Numbered from the stretch's first letter, positions 16,155 to 24,205 are shown. The stretch is 64,000 nucleotides of DNA from an uncultured Oscillospiraceae bacterium (GCA_949841465.1 CATKZW010000006.1:42750-106749); one strand, 5' to 3'. Program-made: numbers and translations. Notes: a model not told the origin generated them from the sequence alone.

Positions 16155-16775
16155 TCACACCTCGCCTGCCACGATCTCCAGCAGCATAGTGAAGGAGGTG
16201 GCTCCGGGGTCCTGGTGGCCGATGGACCGCTCGCCCAGGTAGCTGGCCCGGCCCTTGGTGGCGGCGATGGTTTTGGTGAATTCCACGCCCTCCCAGGCGG
16301 CGGCCACGCCGGCGGCGAAGGCGGCTTTCGCGTCCTGGCTCTCGTTCCACTTGGCCTCAATGGCCTCCTTGGCGGGGATCATGGCGTCCAGCATGGTCTT
16401 CTCGCCCTTGGTGGAGCGGCCCCGCTGCATGATGCCCTCGATGGCGACCTGAAGGCCCTCCAGGAAGTCGGGGACGGCGACGTCGGCCTTGCCCTTGAAG
16501 GCCGCGCCCATCTTCATGAAGCCGGTGCCGTACAGGGGGCCGGAGGCCCCGCCCACGGTGGATACCAGGGTCATGCCCACGGTCTTGAGCACATCGCCGG
16601 GCTCCTTATCCTTCAGCCCGTCCAGCTTCTTTTCCACCTCGCCGAAGCCCCGGGCCAGGTTGATGCCGTGGTCGCCGTCGCCGATGACGTTGTCCAGCTC
16701 GGTGAGGAAGGCCTTTTCCGCCTCGATTTTAGTGCCGATCTTTTGGATAACCGCGATCAGTTTTTCTGTGTTCAT
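16155..16775 (-). CDS. dhaL: dihydroxyacetone kinase ADP-binding subunit DhaL
   Basis: A 206-residue all-helical protein that holds ADP as a cofactor, accepts phosphate from DhaM and passes it to dihydroxyacetone on DhaK. The nucleotide/magnesium site IGDGDHGINLARGF is at about residues 29-42, and the GGASGPLYGT loop near residue 76 is conserved. The length is normal for the family. It lies 28 bases after dhaK and one base before dhaM. Confidence 0.93.
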   Translation of the reverse strand: MNTEKLIAVIQKIGTKIEAEKAFLTELDNVIGDGDHGINLARGFGEVEKKLDGLKDKEPGDVLKTVGMTLVSTVGGASGPLYGTGFMKMGAAFKGKADVAVPDFLEGLQVAIEGIMQRGRSTKGEKTMLDAMIPAKEAIEAKWNESQDAKAAFAAGVAAAWEGVEFTKTIAATKGRASYLGERSIGHQDPGATSFTMLLEIVAGEV

Positions 16776-16803
16776 ATGGTTCCTGCCCGCTTTCCCGAAA
16801 AAT

Positions 16804-17793
16804 TTACGCCTTGAAGCCCGGGGTGTCCGCCTTGGCGTCCAGCAGCTGCTTGAGCTGGTCGTCCAGCTTCAGCAGGGAGATGGAGAAGCCCGCCATCTCA
16901 ATGGAGGTCATATACTCGCCCACGAAGGTCTTGTACACCTTGACGCCCTTTTCCGCCAGCACATCGGCCACCCGGTTGTTGATGATGAACAGCTCCATCA
17001 GCGGGGTGGCGCCGGAGGAGTTGATCATCACCGCCACCTCGCTGCCGGTGTAGTCGATGTCCGCCAGGATCTGGGCCAGCAGCTTGTCGGTGATCTCATC
17101 GGCGGTGAGGATCTTCTCCCGGTGGGTGCCCGGCTCGCCGTGTATGCCGATGCCGACCTCCATCTCGTCCTCGCTGAGCTCGAAGCCGGGCTTGCCCGCG
17201 GCGGGGACGGTGCAGGGCTCGATGGCCGCGCCCATGGTGCGCACGTTGTCGATGACCTTCTGGGCCACGGCCTGGACGGCGTCCAGATCGGCGCCGGTCT
17301 CCGCCATGGCGCCGGCGATCTTGTGGACGAACACAGTGCCCGCCACACCCCGGCGGCCCACGGTGTACAGGCTGTCCTTCACGGCCACGTCGTCGTTGAC
17401 CACCACCTGGGCCACCTTGATGCCCTCGTCCCGGGCCATGTCGGCGGCCATCTCGAAGTTCATCACGTCGCCGGTGTAGTTTTTGATGACCATCAGCACG
17501 CCCGCGTCGGTGGCGATGGCCTTGATGCCCTCATAGACCTGGTCGGGGGTGGGGGAGGTGAACACCGCGCCGGCCACCGCCGCGTCCAGCATGCCCTCGC
17601 CCACATAGCCGCCGTGGGCGGGCTCGTGGCCGCTGCCGCCGCCGCTGATCAGGGCCACCTTGCCCTCCTTTTTGCTGGCGCGGACCACCACATTGCCGCA
17701 GTCCAGCTTGCGGATGTATTGGGGATAGGCCTTGACCATGCCCTGGATCATCTGATCCTCTACCTTGTCGACCGCGTTGATGAACTTCTTCAT
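16804..17793 (-). CDS. dhaK: dihydroxyacetone kinase substrate-binding subunit DhaK
   Basis: A 329-residue protein that binds dihydroxyacetone covalently through His218 in GIGIHGEPGTHRE. The glycine-rich GGGSGHEPAHGG motif (51-62) and the GDVMNFE block (109-115) also match. Product is dihydroxyacetone phosphate, which enters glycolysis. AAAAGGAGCG precedes the ATG. The gene heads the dha operon and is divergent from glpP, with about 70 bases between the predicted glpP promoter and dhaK. Confidence 0.95.
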   Translation of the reverse strand: MKKFINAVDKVEDQMIQGMVKAYPQYIRKLDCGNVVVRASKKEGKVALISGGGSGHEPAHGGYVGEGMLDAAVAGAVFTSPTPDQVYEGIKAIATDAGVLMVIKNYTGDVMNFEMAADMARDEGIKVAQVVVNDDVAVKDSLYTVGRRGVAGTVFVHKIAGAMAETGADLDAVQAVAQKVIDNVRTMGAAIEPCTVPAAGKPGFELSEDEMEVGIGIHGEPGTHREKILTADEITDKLLAQILADIDYTGSEVAVMINSSGATPLMELFIINNRVADVLAEKGVKVYKTFVGEYMTSIEMAGFSISLLKLDDQLKQLLDAKADTPGFKA

Positions 17794-17863
17794 GTTGACA
17801 CGCTCCTTTTATAAATATGGGGAAAAATGACAAAAATTTTGGCGTAATGGGCGGGAAAATACG

Positions 17864-17892
17864 TTGCGCTGGGGCCCTCAAGGAGATATAAT
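17864..17892 (+). promoter_or_regulatory. promoter of glpP
   Basis: TTGCGC (17864-17869), 17 bases, TATAAT (17887-17892). Transcription would start near 17900, downstream of the ATG at 17896. This decides in favour of the TTG start at 17950. Confidence 0.7.
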
Positions 17893-17949
17893 TCCATGTT
17901 GGTACAACGCCCGGGAAGCCGGGCCTTAAAAACGCGGGAGGGGATCATT

Positions 17950-18519
17950 TTGGACCAACGCTTTTACGACGCGGTGCTGGCCTCGCCGGTGATCGCCGCG
18001 GTGAAGGACATGGAGCAACTGGAGGAATGCCTGAGCCTGGACAACATCCAGGTGGTGTTCCTGCTGTTCGGTGATTTGTGCACCATCGCGGACATCGTGG
18101 CCAGGGCCAAGGACAAGGGGAAGATCGTCATGATCCACACCGACCTGGTCAGCGGTCTGTCCTCCAGCAAGGAGATCGCCGTGGACTTCCTCCGGGCCAG
18201 CACCCGGGCGGACGGCATCATCTCCACCAAGCCCAGCCTCATCCGCCGGGCCCGGGAGCTGAGGATGTTCACCGTCCTGCGGCTGTTCGTCATCGACTCC
18301 ATGGCGCTGGCGGGCATTGACAAGCTGGAGGCGGTGCGCCCGGACTTCATCGAGGTGCTCCCCGGGGTCATGCCCAAGACCATCCGCAGGATCACCCAGA
18401 CCACCCGCATCCCCCTGCTGGCCGGGGGGCTCATTCAGGACAAGGAGGACGTGATGGCCGCCCTGTCCGCCGGGGCCATGGCGGTGTCCGCCACCAGTCC
18501 GGAGGTTTGGCGGATGTGA
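17950..18519 (+). CDS. glpP: glycerol-3-phosphate responsive antiterminator GlpP
   Basis: An RNA-binding antiterminator of about 189 residues with a TIM-barrel-like fold. In B. subtilis it binds glycerol-3-phosphate and prevents termination in glp leaders. Conserved blocks are PVIAAVKD at the N terminus, KGKIVMIHTDLVSGLSS, ADGIISTKPSLIRRA and the closing PLLAGGLIQDKEDV. The start is TTG at 17950, preceded by GGGAGGGG; the longer ATG frame begins before the transcription start. Its likely RNA targets here are the leaders of glpK (21523-21644) and glpA (24104-24163). Confidence 0.9.
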   Translation: MDQRFYDAVLASPVIAAVKDMEQLEECLSLDNIQVVFLLFGDLCTIADIVARAKDKGKIVMIHTDLVSGLSSSKEIAVDFLRASTRADGIISTKPSLIRRARELRMFTVLRLFVIDSMALAGIDKLEAVRPDFIEVLPGVMPKTIRRITQTTRIPLLAGGLIQDKEDVMAALSAGAMAVSATSPEVWRM

Positions 18520-18639
18520 AACCCGCCGGAGGCCGGGATGAAGAAAGCCGCACAGGCGCGGGAGGGACTCCCGCTGTCCCGGAGGGATGGCAGGGCCTTT
18601 CCGTGCCTGTACGGCCGTTTGGAGACGGGCGTTTGGGCG

Positions 18640-18852
18640 TTACTTGCCCTCGCAGTTCATGTCGTCCAGGCTGCAGCTGGTGTCCTCGTCCTTGGTGACG
18701 GCGTTCATGTCGGTGATGGAGAAGGACTGCTCCTCCTGGCCCTCCAGACAGTTCATGTCGTTCAGGGCGCAGGTGCGGTCGTCGTCGGAGCTGATGCCGT
18801 TCATGTTGGTGATGCCAAGACCGCTTTTAATCTTGCTCTTCTTGTCTTCCAT
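18640..18852 (-). CDS. 70-residue protein of four 16-residue repeats (unrecognised)
   Basis: I do not recognise this protein. After a basic 13-residue head, the motif [IL]-x-[DN]-M-N recurs at residues 14, 30, 46 and 62, exactly 16 apart (ITNMN, LNDMN, ITDMN, LDDMN). The units alternate, so two 32-residue super-repeats are evident. Cysteines are at 28, 35, 60 and 67, spaced 7 and 32 apart, among many Asp and Ser/Thr. AAGGAGG precedes the ATG and a good promoter lies upstream, so it is surely expressed. There is no signal peptide or membrane segment. It stands alone between glpP and ahpC. Small-protein, metal-binding and modified-peptide precursor roles are all open. Confidence 0.75.
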   Translation of the reverse strand: MEDKKSKIKSGLGITNMNGISSDDDRTCALNDMNCLEGQEEQSFSITDMNAVTKDEDTSCSLDDMNCEGK

Positions 18853-18980
18853 AGTCGGTTCCTCCTTCTCGGTGTCGTCGTTGACGGGCACGGCAAAACC
18901 GCCGGCGGAAGAGGCTGTCCCCCTCGGCCGGGTGGATTTTAATAGTGTCAGCAATGCGAACGGATTGCTTTCAATTGTAA

Positions 18981-19009
18981 AGTATAACCCAAATCCCCCG
19001 AGAATACAA
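18981..19009 (-). promoter_or_regulatory. promoter of the 16-residue-repeat protein gene
   Basis: On the minus strand TTGTAT (19009-19004), 17 bases, TATACT (18986-18981). The leader is about 120 bases long. The 18853-19186 stretch holds only this promoter and the divergent ahpC promoter. Confidence 0.7.
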
Positions 19010-19091
19010 GGGGTGCTCTTGTGGTTTTTGACAAACTGGGTGATTTGTTGAACCGAGCTTGGCTGAAATGGGGGCTTTTTGTGAAAAGTGC

Positions 19092-19120
19092 TTGCAAAGC
19101 AGTTTGAAATCTGCTATCTT
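19092..19120 (+). promoter_or_regulatory. promoter of ahpC
   Basis: TTGCAA (19092-19097), 17 bases, TATCTT (19115-19120). The spacer contains the inverted pair AGCAG/CTGCT flanking TTTGAAAT, a possible operator. Confidence 0.65.
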
Positions 19121-19186
19121 TTATCCTGAGATGGTAAGCAAAACCCAAAAGAGTTCCACATTAGAAACGATTTGGAGGAATGTTAT

Positions 19187-19753
19187 ATGGCGCATATGAT
19201 CGGCAGGCAGCTGGAGCCCTTCTCCGTCATGGGCTATCATGAGGGGGATTTCCGCCCCTTCACCGAGAAGGACCTGCTGGGTCACTGGTCGGTGCTGTTC
19301 TTCTACCCCGCCGACTTCACCTTTGTGTGCCCCACCGAGCTGAAGGATCTGTCGGAGCAGTACGAGGGCTTCCAGGCGGAGGGGTGCGAGATCTACTCCG
19401 TCAGCGAGGACACCCACTTCGTCCACAAGGCCTGGGCGGACGCGTCCGACACCATCAAGGCCATCAAGTACCCTATGCTGGGCGACCCCGCGGGGGTGCT
19501 GGCCCGTCAGCTCGGCGTGCTGGTGGAGGAGGACGGGCAGGCCCTGCGGGGCACCTTCCTGTTCAACCCGGAGGGCAGGATCGTGCTGTACGAGATCCAT
19601 GACATGGGCATCGGCCGCAACGCGGAGGAGCTGCTGCGCAAGCTCCAGGCGGCCAAGTTTGTCCACGAGCACGGCGACCAGGTCTGCCCCGCCCACTGGC
19701 ACCCCGGTGAGGACACCCTGACCCCCAGCCTGGATCTGGTGGGGCTGCTGTAA
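19187..19753 (+). CDS. ahpC: peroxiredoxin AhpC
   Basis: A 188-residue typical 2-Cys peroxiredoxin that reduces hydrogen peroxide and organic peroxides. The peroxidatic Cys48 lies in FYPADFTFVCPTEL and the resolving Cys in DQVCPAHW near residue 166. The ATG at 19187 follows GGAGG at the right distance. Fifteen bases after its stop begins a thioredoxin-fold protein that is its probable electron donor. In an anaerobe this pair protects against oxygen exposure. Confidence 0.95.
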   Translation: MAHMIGRQLEPFSVMGYHEGDFRPFTEKDLLGHWSVLFFYPADFTFVCPTELKDLSEQYEGFQAEGCEIYSVSEDTHFVHKAWADASDTIKAIKYPMLGDPAGVLARQLGVLVEEDGQALRGTFLFNPEGRIVLYEIHDMGIGRNAEELLRKLQAAKFVHEHGDQVCPAHWHPGEDTLTPSLDLVGLL

Positions 19754-19768
19754 GAGGGAGGAGTCATT

Positions 19769-20434
19769 ATGCCGCTCCAACCCGAAAATTACCCCGCCGA
19801 GAGCCCGCTGATTGCCCCCGAGCTGGAGGAGCAGCTTCAGCCGCTGCTGGACAAGCTGGCTTCCCCCGTCACCCTGGTGTGCATTCTGGGAGAGGACGAG
19901 AAGAGCGGCGAGATGGCCGCCTTCCTCAACCACATGGCGGGGCTGTCCCCCCGGCTGTCCTGTCAGTTCCTGGCCCCCGGTGAGGACCCCGCCGTGGACG
20001 GGGCGCTGGACGCCTCCCTGCTGCCCGCCACCGGCGTCTATACCCAGGCGGGGTTTGGGCGGATGGTGTTCCACGGCGTCCCCGGCGGCAAGGAGATCAC
20101 CGGCTTTGCCGGGGCCCTGCTCAACGCCGGCGGAGCCGCCAAGCCTTTGGACAAGCCCACCCTGAAGGATATTGGGAAGATCAAAAAGCCGACGGATATC
20201 CGGGTGTGCGTGTCCCTGGCCTGCCACCACTGCGCCCAGCTGGTGATGAGCGCCCAGCGGGTGGCATGGGAGAACCCCCAGGTCACCGCCCATATGATCG
20301 ACGCCAACCTCTACCCTGAGCTGGTGAAGAAGTACCAGATCCAGCGGGTGCCGCTGACGGTGCTTAACGGGGACAAGACCGTCCCCGGCGGCAAGACCAT
20401 GGCGGAGCTCACCACCCTGCTGGCCAAGCTCTGA
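19769..20434 (+). CDS. AhpF N-terminal-domain-like thioredoxin protein
   Basis: A 221-residue protein with two tandem thioredoxin-like folds, like the N-terminal domain of AhpF. The first fold has lost its redox pair. The second carries the active CxxC as ACHHC (Cys152, Cys155) in the place of the usual CHNC/CHTC, and the cis-proline loop RVPLTVLNG near residue 200. The flavin/NADH half of AhpF is absent, so electrons must come from a separate reductase not seen in this window. AGAGGGAGGAG precedes the ATG; it is cotranscribed with ahpC. Confidence 0.85.
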   Translation: MPLQPENYPAESPLIAPELEEQLQPLLDKLASPVTLVCILGEDEKSGEMAAFLNHMAGLSPRLSCQFLAPGEDPAVDGALDASLLPATGVYTQAGFGRMVFHGVPGGKEITGFAGALLNAGGAAKPLDKPTLKDIGKIKKPTDIRVCVSLACHHCAQLVMSAQRVAWENPQVTAHMIDANLYPELVKKYQIQRVPLTVLNGDKTVPGGKTMAELTTLLAKL

Positions 20435-20454
20435 ATTTCATATGAACAGAAAAG

Positions 20455-20488
20455 CTCCGCTGACAAAATTTTGCGTTTGCCGGCGGAG
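20455..20488 (+). terminator. terminator of the ahpC operon
   Basis: CTCCGCTG (20455-20462) pairs with CGGCGGAG (about 20481-20488) and TTTTTT follows. Confidence 0.75.
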
Positions 20489-20577
20489 TTTTTTGGCTAA
20501 TCTTGCAAAAATTGGAGAGAGATTTTGTGGGAATCGGCGAAAATAACGGATGGAGACCAAAAAATGTTGCTTTTCTT

Positions 20578-20607
20578 TTGCATATATGCTAAATTATGAA
20601 ATAGAAT
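20578..20607 (+). promoter_or_regulatory. promoter of the structured RNA at 20610
   Basis: TTGCAT (20578-20583), 18 bases, TAGAAT (20602-20607). An overlapping weaker alternative is TTGCTT (20567-20572), 17 bases, TAAATT (20590-20595). Confidence 0.55.
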
Positions 20608-20609
20608 GT

Positions 20610-20735
20610 GGTAGAGAGCAGTTGCTTACGGCGCATTCTCTGCCGGGGAACTGAATACGGGAACCTTTGAGACGAGCGCTGCAGGGGCGAGACAGTGGGA
20701 AACCGCTGACTTTAGTCCTGCGCTCTTTTTTTAAT
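20610..20735 (+). ncRNA. unrecognised structured RNA or riboswitch-like leader
   Basis: A transcript of about 125 nt is implied by the promoter upstream and a U-run at 20726-20732. The 5' part folds as GGTAGAGA (20610-20617) with TCTCTGCC (about 20637-20644). The 3' part is a long stem GAGCG/CGCTC (20674-20678, 20721-20725) and CAGG/CCTG (20682-20685, 20717-20720). That stem encloses a six-pair hairpin CAGTGG/CCGCTG (20693-20708) capped by a GAAA tetraloop. The outer stem plus the U-run is a terminator. I cannot match it to a known riboswitch class, 6S or SRP RNA. It lies 100 bases before a TetR-type gene, so it could be a leader of that gene or a free small RNA. Confidence 0.5.
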
Positions 20736-20832
20736 ATCAGGGAGGGTGGGACGTGCATTGGAACAAGACGGACCAGTCCGGCAGTCCCAGCCGGGCTTTG
20801 CCGCGGCCCAGATGAGGAGGAATATCATTATA

Positions 20833-21390
20833 ATGTGCCGTAACACAAAGCAGAAGATCGCCCAGGCGCTGCGTCAGCTGATGTGTGAGCGCCCCTTGAG
20901 CAAGATCACCGTGCAGGACCTGATGGAGCGTGCCCAGATGAAGCGGCAGAGCTTCTACTACCACTTTCAGGACATCTACGACGTGCTGGGGTGGATCTGC
21001 GAGGGGCAGCTGGGCGCTCCCCTCCGGGAGGAGCCGGAGCTGGACTTCGAGGAGTGGTGCCTGCGGCTGATCGACCTGATGGAGAAGGACCGGGCCTTCT
21101 ACCGCCGGGTGTTCCTGGCGGGAAACCCGGAGGTGGTGCGGGACTTCTGCGAGGGGCTGGTGCGGCCCCGGATGGGCAGGCTGCTGTTTCAGGAGGACGA
21201 CCTGTGCCGGCTGTCCCGGGAGCAGACCTTCGTGACCAACTTCTGCACCAGGGCCCTCACCGGCTATTTCGTGGATCTGTGCGTCTCCCGGAAGGAGCTG
21301 GACTGGGGCGAGGTGCGCGGCTGCCTCCACAGCCTGCTGGGCGTGCTCCGGCCCTCGGAGGAGCTGTACCTGCGGGTGCAGGCGGGGTGA
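20833..21390 (+). CDS. TetR-family regulator, DhaS-like
   Basis: A 185-residue regulator with an N-terminal helix-turn-helix (residues 10-50; ITVQDLMERAQMKRQSFYYHF) and a C-terminal domain like that of DhaS, the dihydroxyacetone-responsive activator. Family members start close to xxTKQ, so I take the ATG at 20833, with AGGAGG at 20815-20820; an ATG at 20812 is possible. Lying between dhaKLM and glpKF, it is a plausible regulator of one or both. The ligand is inferred from context only. Confidence 0.75.
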   Translation: MCRNTKQKIAQALRQLMCERPLSKITVQDLMERAQMKRQSFYYHFQDIYDVLGWICEGQLGAPLREEPELDFEEWCLRLIDLMEKDRAFYRRVFLAGNPEVVRDFCEGLVRPRMGRLLFQEDDLCRLSREQTFVTNFCTRALTGYFVDLCVSRKELDWGEVRGCLHSLLGVLRPSEELYLRVQAG

Positions 21391-21487
21391 GGGCGGTCCG
21401 CCTTGACAGGACTTGACGATTTGTACAAAACTAAGGCGGAGACAAAATAATTTTTTTAAAATTTATACAATCACTTCCGGTTGTCGA

Positions 21488-21516
21488 ATGACATTCCCTC
21501 CGGTATTTGCTATAAT
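21488..21516 (+). promoter_or_regulatory. promoter of glpK-glpF
   Basis: ATGACA (21488-21493), 17 bases, TATAAT (21511-21516). Confidence 0.75.
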
Positions 21517-21522
21517 GATTGC

Positions 21523-21644
21523 CAGCATAAGCGTTTCTGGGACTGGGCACGGCTTCCCAAGGGTTGGCCCAGGGACAGGGACCGGCAGGAGCGAACGGCC
21601 TGCTTTCACAATACGATTCAATTTTATAAAGGAGGAACACGAGT
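21523..21644 (+). promoter_or_regulatory. folded 5' leader of glpK, candidate GlpP target
   Basis: The 120-base leader contains a stem CTGGGC/GCCCAG and, nearer the gene, GCAGG/CCTGC followed by TTTCAC. The second is a weak terminator-like hairpin. GGAGGAACACGAGT precedes the glpK ATG. GlpP control of this leader is an inference from the presence of glpP 3.5 kb upstream. Confidence 0.35.
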
Positions 21645-23141
21645 ATGGCTAAGTACGTTATGGCGCTGGACGCGGGCACCACCAGCAACCGCTGCATCCT
21701 GTTCAACGAGAAGGGCGAGATGTGCAGCGTGGCTCAGAAGGAGTTCACCCAGTTCTTCCCCAAGCCCGGCTGGGTCGAGCACGACGCTGAGGAGATCTGG
21801 TCCACCCAGCTGGAGGTGGCTCAGGAGGCCATGAAGAATCTGGGCGTCACCGCCGCGGACATCGCCGCCATCGGCATCACCAACCAGCGTGAGACCACCA
21901 TCGTGTGGGATAAGAACACCGGCGAGCCCATCCATCACGCCATCGTCTGGCAGTGCCGCCGCACCTCCGAGTACTGCGACTCCCTGAAGGAAAAGGGCCT
22001 GGTGGACAAGATTCGCGCCAAGACCGGCCTGGAGATCGACGCCTACTTCTCCGGCTCCAAGGTCCGCTGGCTGCTGGAGAACGTCCCCGGCGCTCGCGAG
22101 CGGGCCGAGAAGGGCGAGCTGCTCTTCGGCACCGTGGAGACCTGGCTGATCTGGAAGCTGACCAAGGGCAAGGTCCATGTCACCGACTACTCCAACGCCG
22201 CCCGCACCATGCTGTTCAACATCACCGAGCTGAAGTGGGACGACGAGATCCTGGCCGAGCTGAACATCCCCGCCTCCATGCTGCCTGAGGCCAAACCCTC
22301 CAGCTGCGTGTACGGCGAGGCCGATCCCCAGTTCTTCGGCGGTCCCATCAAGATCGCGGGCGCGGCCGGCGACCAGCAGGCCGCCCTGTTTGGCCAGACC
22401 TGCTTCAACCCCGGCGAGGCCAAGAATACTTACGGCACCGGCTGCTTCCTGCTGATGAACACCGGCGAGAAGCCCGTCTTCTCCAAGAATGGCCTGGTCA
22501 CCACCATCGCCTGGGGCCTGGACGGCAAGGTCAACTATGCGCTGGAGGGCTCCATCTTCGTGGCCGGCGCCTCCATCCAGTGGCTGCGCGACGAGATGCG
22601 CATGGTGGACTCCTCCCCCGACTCCGAGTACCTGGCCCGCAAGGTCAAGGACACCAACGGCTGCTATGTGGTGCCCGCTTTCACCGGCCTGGGCGCTCCC
22701 CACTGGGATCAGTACGCCCGCGGCACCATCGTGGGCATCACCCGCGGCGTGAACAAGTACCACATCATCCGCGCTACTCTGGAATCCATGGCCTATCAGG
22801 TCAATGACGTGCTCCAGGCCATGAAGGCCGACTCCGGCGTGAACCTGGCCGCCCTGAAGGTGGACGGCGGCGCTTCCGCCAACAACCTGCTGATGCAGAT
22901 GCAGGCCGACATCAGCGGTGCGCCCGTCAACCGCCCGATGTGTGTTGAGACCACCGCCATGGGCGCGGCCTACCTGGCCGGTCTGGCCGTGGGCTACTGG
23001 GCCAGCAAGGAGGACGTCATCAAGAACTGGGCCATCGACCGCACCTTCGAGCCCGCCATCGACGAGGCCGAGCGCACCGCCCGCTGCAAGGGCTGGAACA
23101 AGGCCGTCAAGTGCTCCTACGGCTGGGCCAAGGAGGACTAA
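21645..23141 (+). CDS. glpK: glycerol kinase
   Basis: A 498-residue FGGY-family kinase that converts glycerol and ATP to glycerol-3-phosphate in the cytoplasm. The phosphate-1 motif is [14 protein letters not shown] at the N terminus, with TNQRET near residue 83 and [11 protein letters not shown] near residue 240. In B. subtilis and enterococci a histidine in YHFYG is phosphorylated by HPr and activates the enzyme. Here the matching place reads PQFFGG (Gln229), so this PTS control site is missing. It is followed by glpF 120 bases downstream. Confidence 0.97.
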   Translation: MAKYVMALDAGTTSNRCILFNEKGEMCSVAQKEFTQFFPKPGWVEHDAEEIWSTQLEVAQEAMKNLGVTAADIAAIGITNQRETTIVWDKNTGEPIHHAIVWQCRRTSEYCDSLKEKGLVDKIRAKTGLEIDAYFSGSKVRWLLENVPGARERAEKGELLFGTVETWLIWKLTKGKVHVTDYSNAARTMLFNITELKWDDEILAELNIPASMLPEAKPSSCVYGEADPQFFGGPIKIAGAAGDQQAALFGQTCFNPGEAKNTYGTGCFLLMNTGEKPVFSKNGLVTTIAWGLDGKVNYALEGSIFVAGASIQWLRDEMRMVDSSPDSEYLARKVKDTNGCYVVPAFTGLGAPHWDQYARGTIVGITRGVNKYHIIRATLESMAYQVNDVLQAMKADSGVNLAALKVDGGASANNLLMQMQADISGAPVNRPMCVETTAMGAAYLAGLAVGYWASKEDVIKNWAIDRTFEPAIDEAERTARCKGWNKAVKCSYGWAKED

Positions 23142-23202
23142 GTCCCGACTATTCGCGGCAGCGTGCCGCGCGTCCGACCAGATATACCCCGTAAGTCTGT
23201 CC

Positions 23203-23232
23203 CCTGGGGCGGCCTTCGGCGGCCGCCCCGGG
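23203..23232 (+). other. stable hairpin between glpK and glpF
   Basis: CCTGGGGCGGCC (23203-23214) pairs with GGCCGCCCCGGG (23221-23232) around a UUCGGC loop. There is no U-run. A smaller hairpin GCGGCA/TGCCGC precedes it near 23155-23169. These probably act in mRNA processing or stability. Confidence 0.6.
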
Positions 23233-23261
23233 ATAGAGAATAAAAGAGGAGGGTTTTGTCA

Positions 23262-23990
23262 ATGTTAGTGAAATTCTTAGCCGAGTTCGTAGGCACGTTC
23301 CTGCTTATCGTGCTGGGCGACGGCGTGGTCGCCAACGTCACACTGAACAAGTCCGGCATGAAGGGCGCCGGTTCCATCCAGATCACTCTGGCCTGGGGCC
23401 TTGCCGTCATGATCCCCGCGTTCATCTTCGGCGCCGCCTCCGGCGCACACTTCAACCCCGCCCTGACCATCGCTCTGGCGGTGGACGGCAGCCTGGAAGG
23501 CGGCTGGGCCATTGTCCCCGTGTATATCCTTGCCCAGTTCGCCGGCGCCATCCTGGGCGCCTGCGTGGTCTACCTGATGTTCAAGGATCAGTTCGACGCC
23601 ACCGACGACCCCGGCACCAAGCTGGGCGTGTTCTCCTGCGGCCCGTCCATCCCCAATATGCCTCTGAACATTTTCGCTGAGGTGGTGGCCACCTTCGTGC
23701 TGGTCTTCGCCATCAAGGGTATCCCCGGCACTGTGGCCGGCGGCGTCAGCAACCTGTTCGTGTTCGGCATCATCGTGTCCATCGGCATGTCTCTGGGCGG
23801 CCTGACCGGCTATGCCCTGAACCCCGCCCGCGACATCGGTCCCCGTATCGCCCACTCCTTCCTGCCCATTAAGGGCAAGGGCGACTCCAACTGGGGTTAC
23901 GCCGTCGTTACCCTGGTGGGTCCGATCATCGGCGCTGTTTTGGCGGTTCTGGCCTACATGGGCCTGGGCGCCGCCGGCGTGTGGGGCTGA
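23262..23990 (+). CDS. glpF: glycerol facilitator, MIP family
   Basis: A 242-residue aquaglyceroporin that lets glycerol diffuse across the membrane. Six membrane segments and both half-helices are visible: HFNPALT (first NPA) and GYALNPARDIGPR (second). The Asp after NPAR is the mark of glycerol channels rather than water channels. GAGGAGGG lies before the ATG at 23262; the TTG two codons earlier is less likely. It supplies the kinase encoded just upstream. Confidence 0.96.
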   Translation: MLVKFLAEFVGTFLLIVLGDGVVANVTLNKSGMKGAGSIQITLAWGLAVMIPAFIFGAASGAHFNPALTIALAVDGSLEGGWAIVPVYILAQFAGAILGACVVYLMFKDQFDATDDPGTKLGVFSCGPSIPNMPLNIFAEVVATFVLVFAIKGIPGTVAGGVSNLFVFGIIVSIGMSLGGLTGYALNPARDIGPRIAHSFLPIKGKGDSNWGYAVVTLVGPIIGAVLAVLAYMGLGAAGVWG

Positions 23991-24103
23991 TTCCCATCCA
24001 AAGTCTGATCGGAACTCAGCTGATTGTCTGACCGTTCGGATAGAAGGGCCCTTTGGGCCGCATAATACCCCTGGTCTCTCATGCTGAGTGATGAGAATGC
24101 TGT

Positions 24104-24163
24104 GAGCCGGGCAGTCCAGTCTCCCTTCGGGGGGAATAAACCGGGCTGCCCGGCTCTTATTTT
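24104..24163 (+). terminator. terminator or attenuator in the glpF-glpA gap
   Basis: GAGCCGGGCAG (24104-24114) pairs perfectly with CTGCCCGGCTC (24146-24156), enclosing a smaller TCCC/GGGA stem, and TTATTTT follows. It may end the glpKF transcript, or it may be a GlpP-controlled attenuator for the following three genes. A hairpin GGCCC/GGGCC lies upstream near 24048-24060. Confidence 0.7.
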
Positions 24164-24205
24164 AAAAAACGTGAAGAATTTAGACGGAAAAGGAGTGAAA
24201 CCTGC

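Noticed and set aside
17896..17949. Longer glpP frame from the ATG at 17896.
   Set aside because: A good promoter at 17864-17892 puts transcription start after this ATG, and family members begin near the TTG at 17950.
20610..20735. Assignment of this RNA to a T-box, SAM, cobalamin, lysine, c-di-GMP, ZTP or guanidine riboswitch.
   Set aside because: None of the conserved core sequences of those classes is present.
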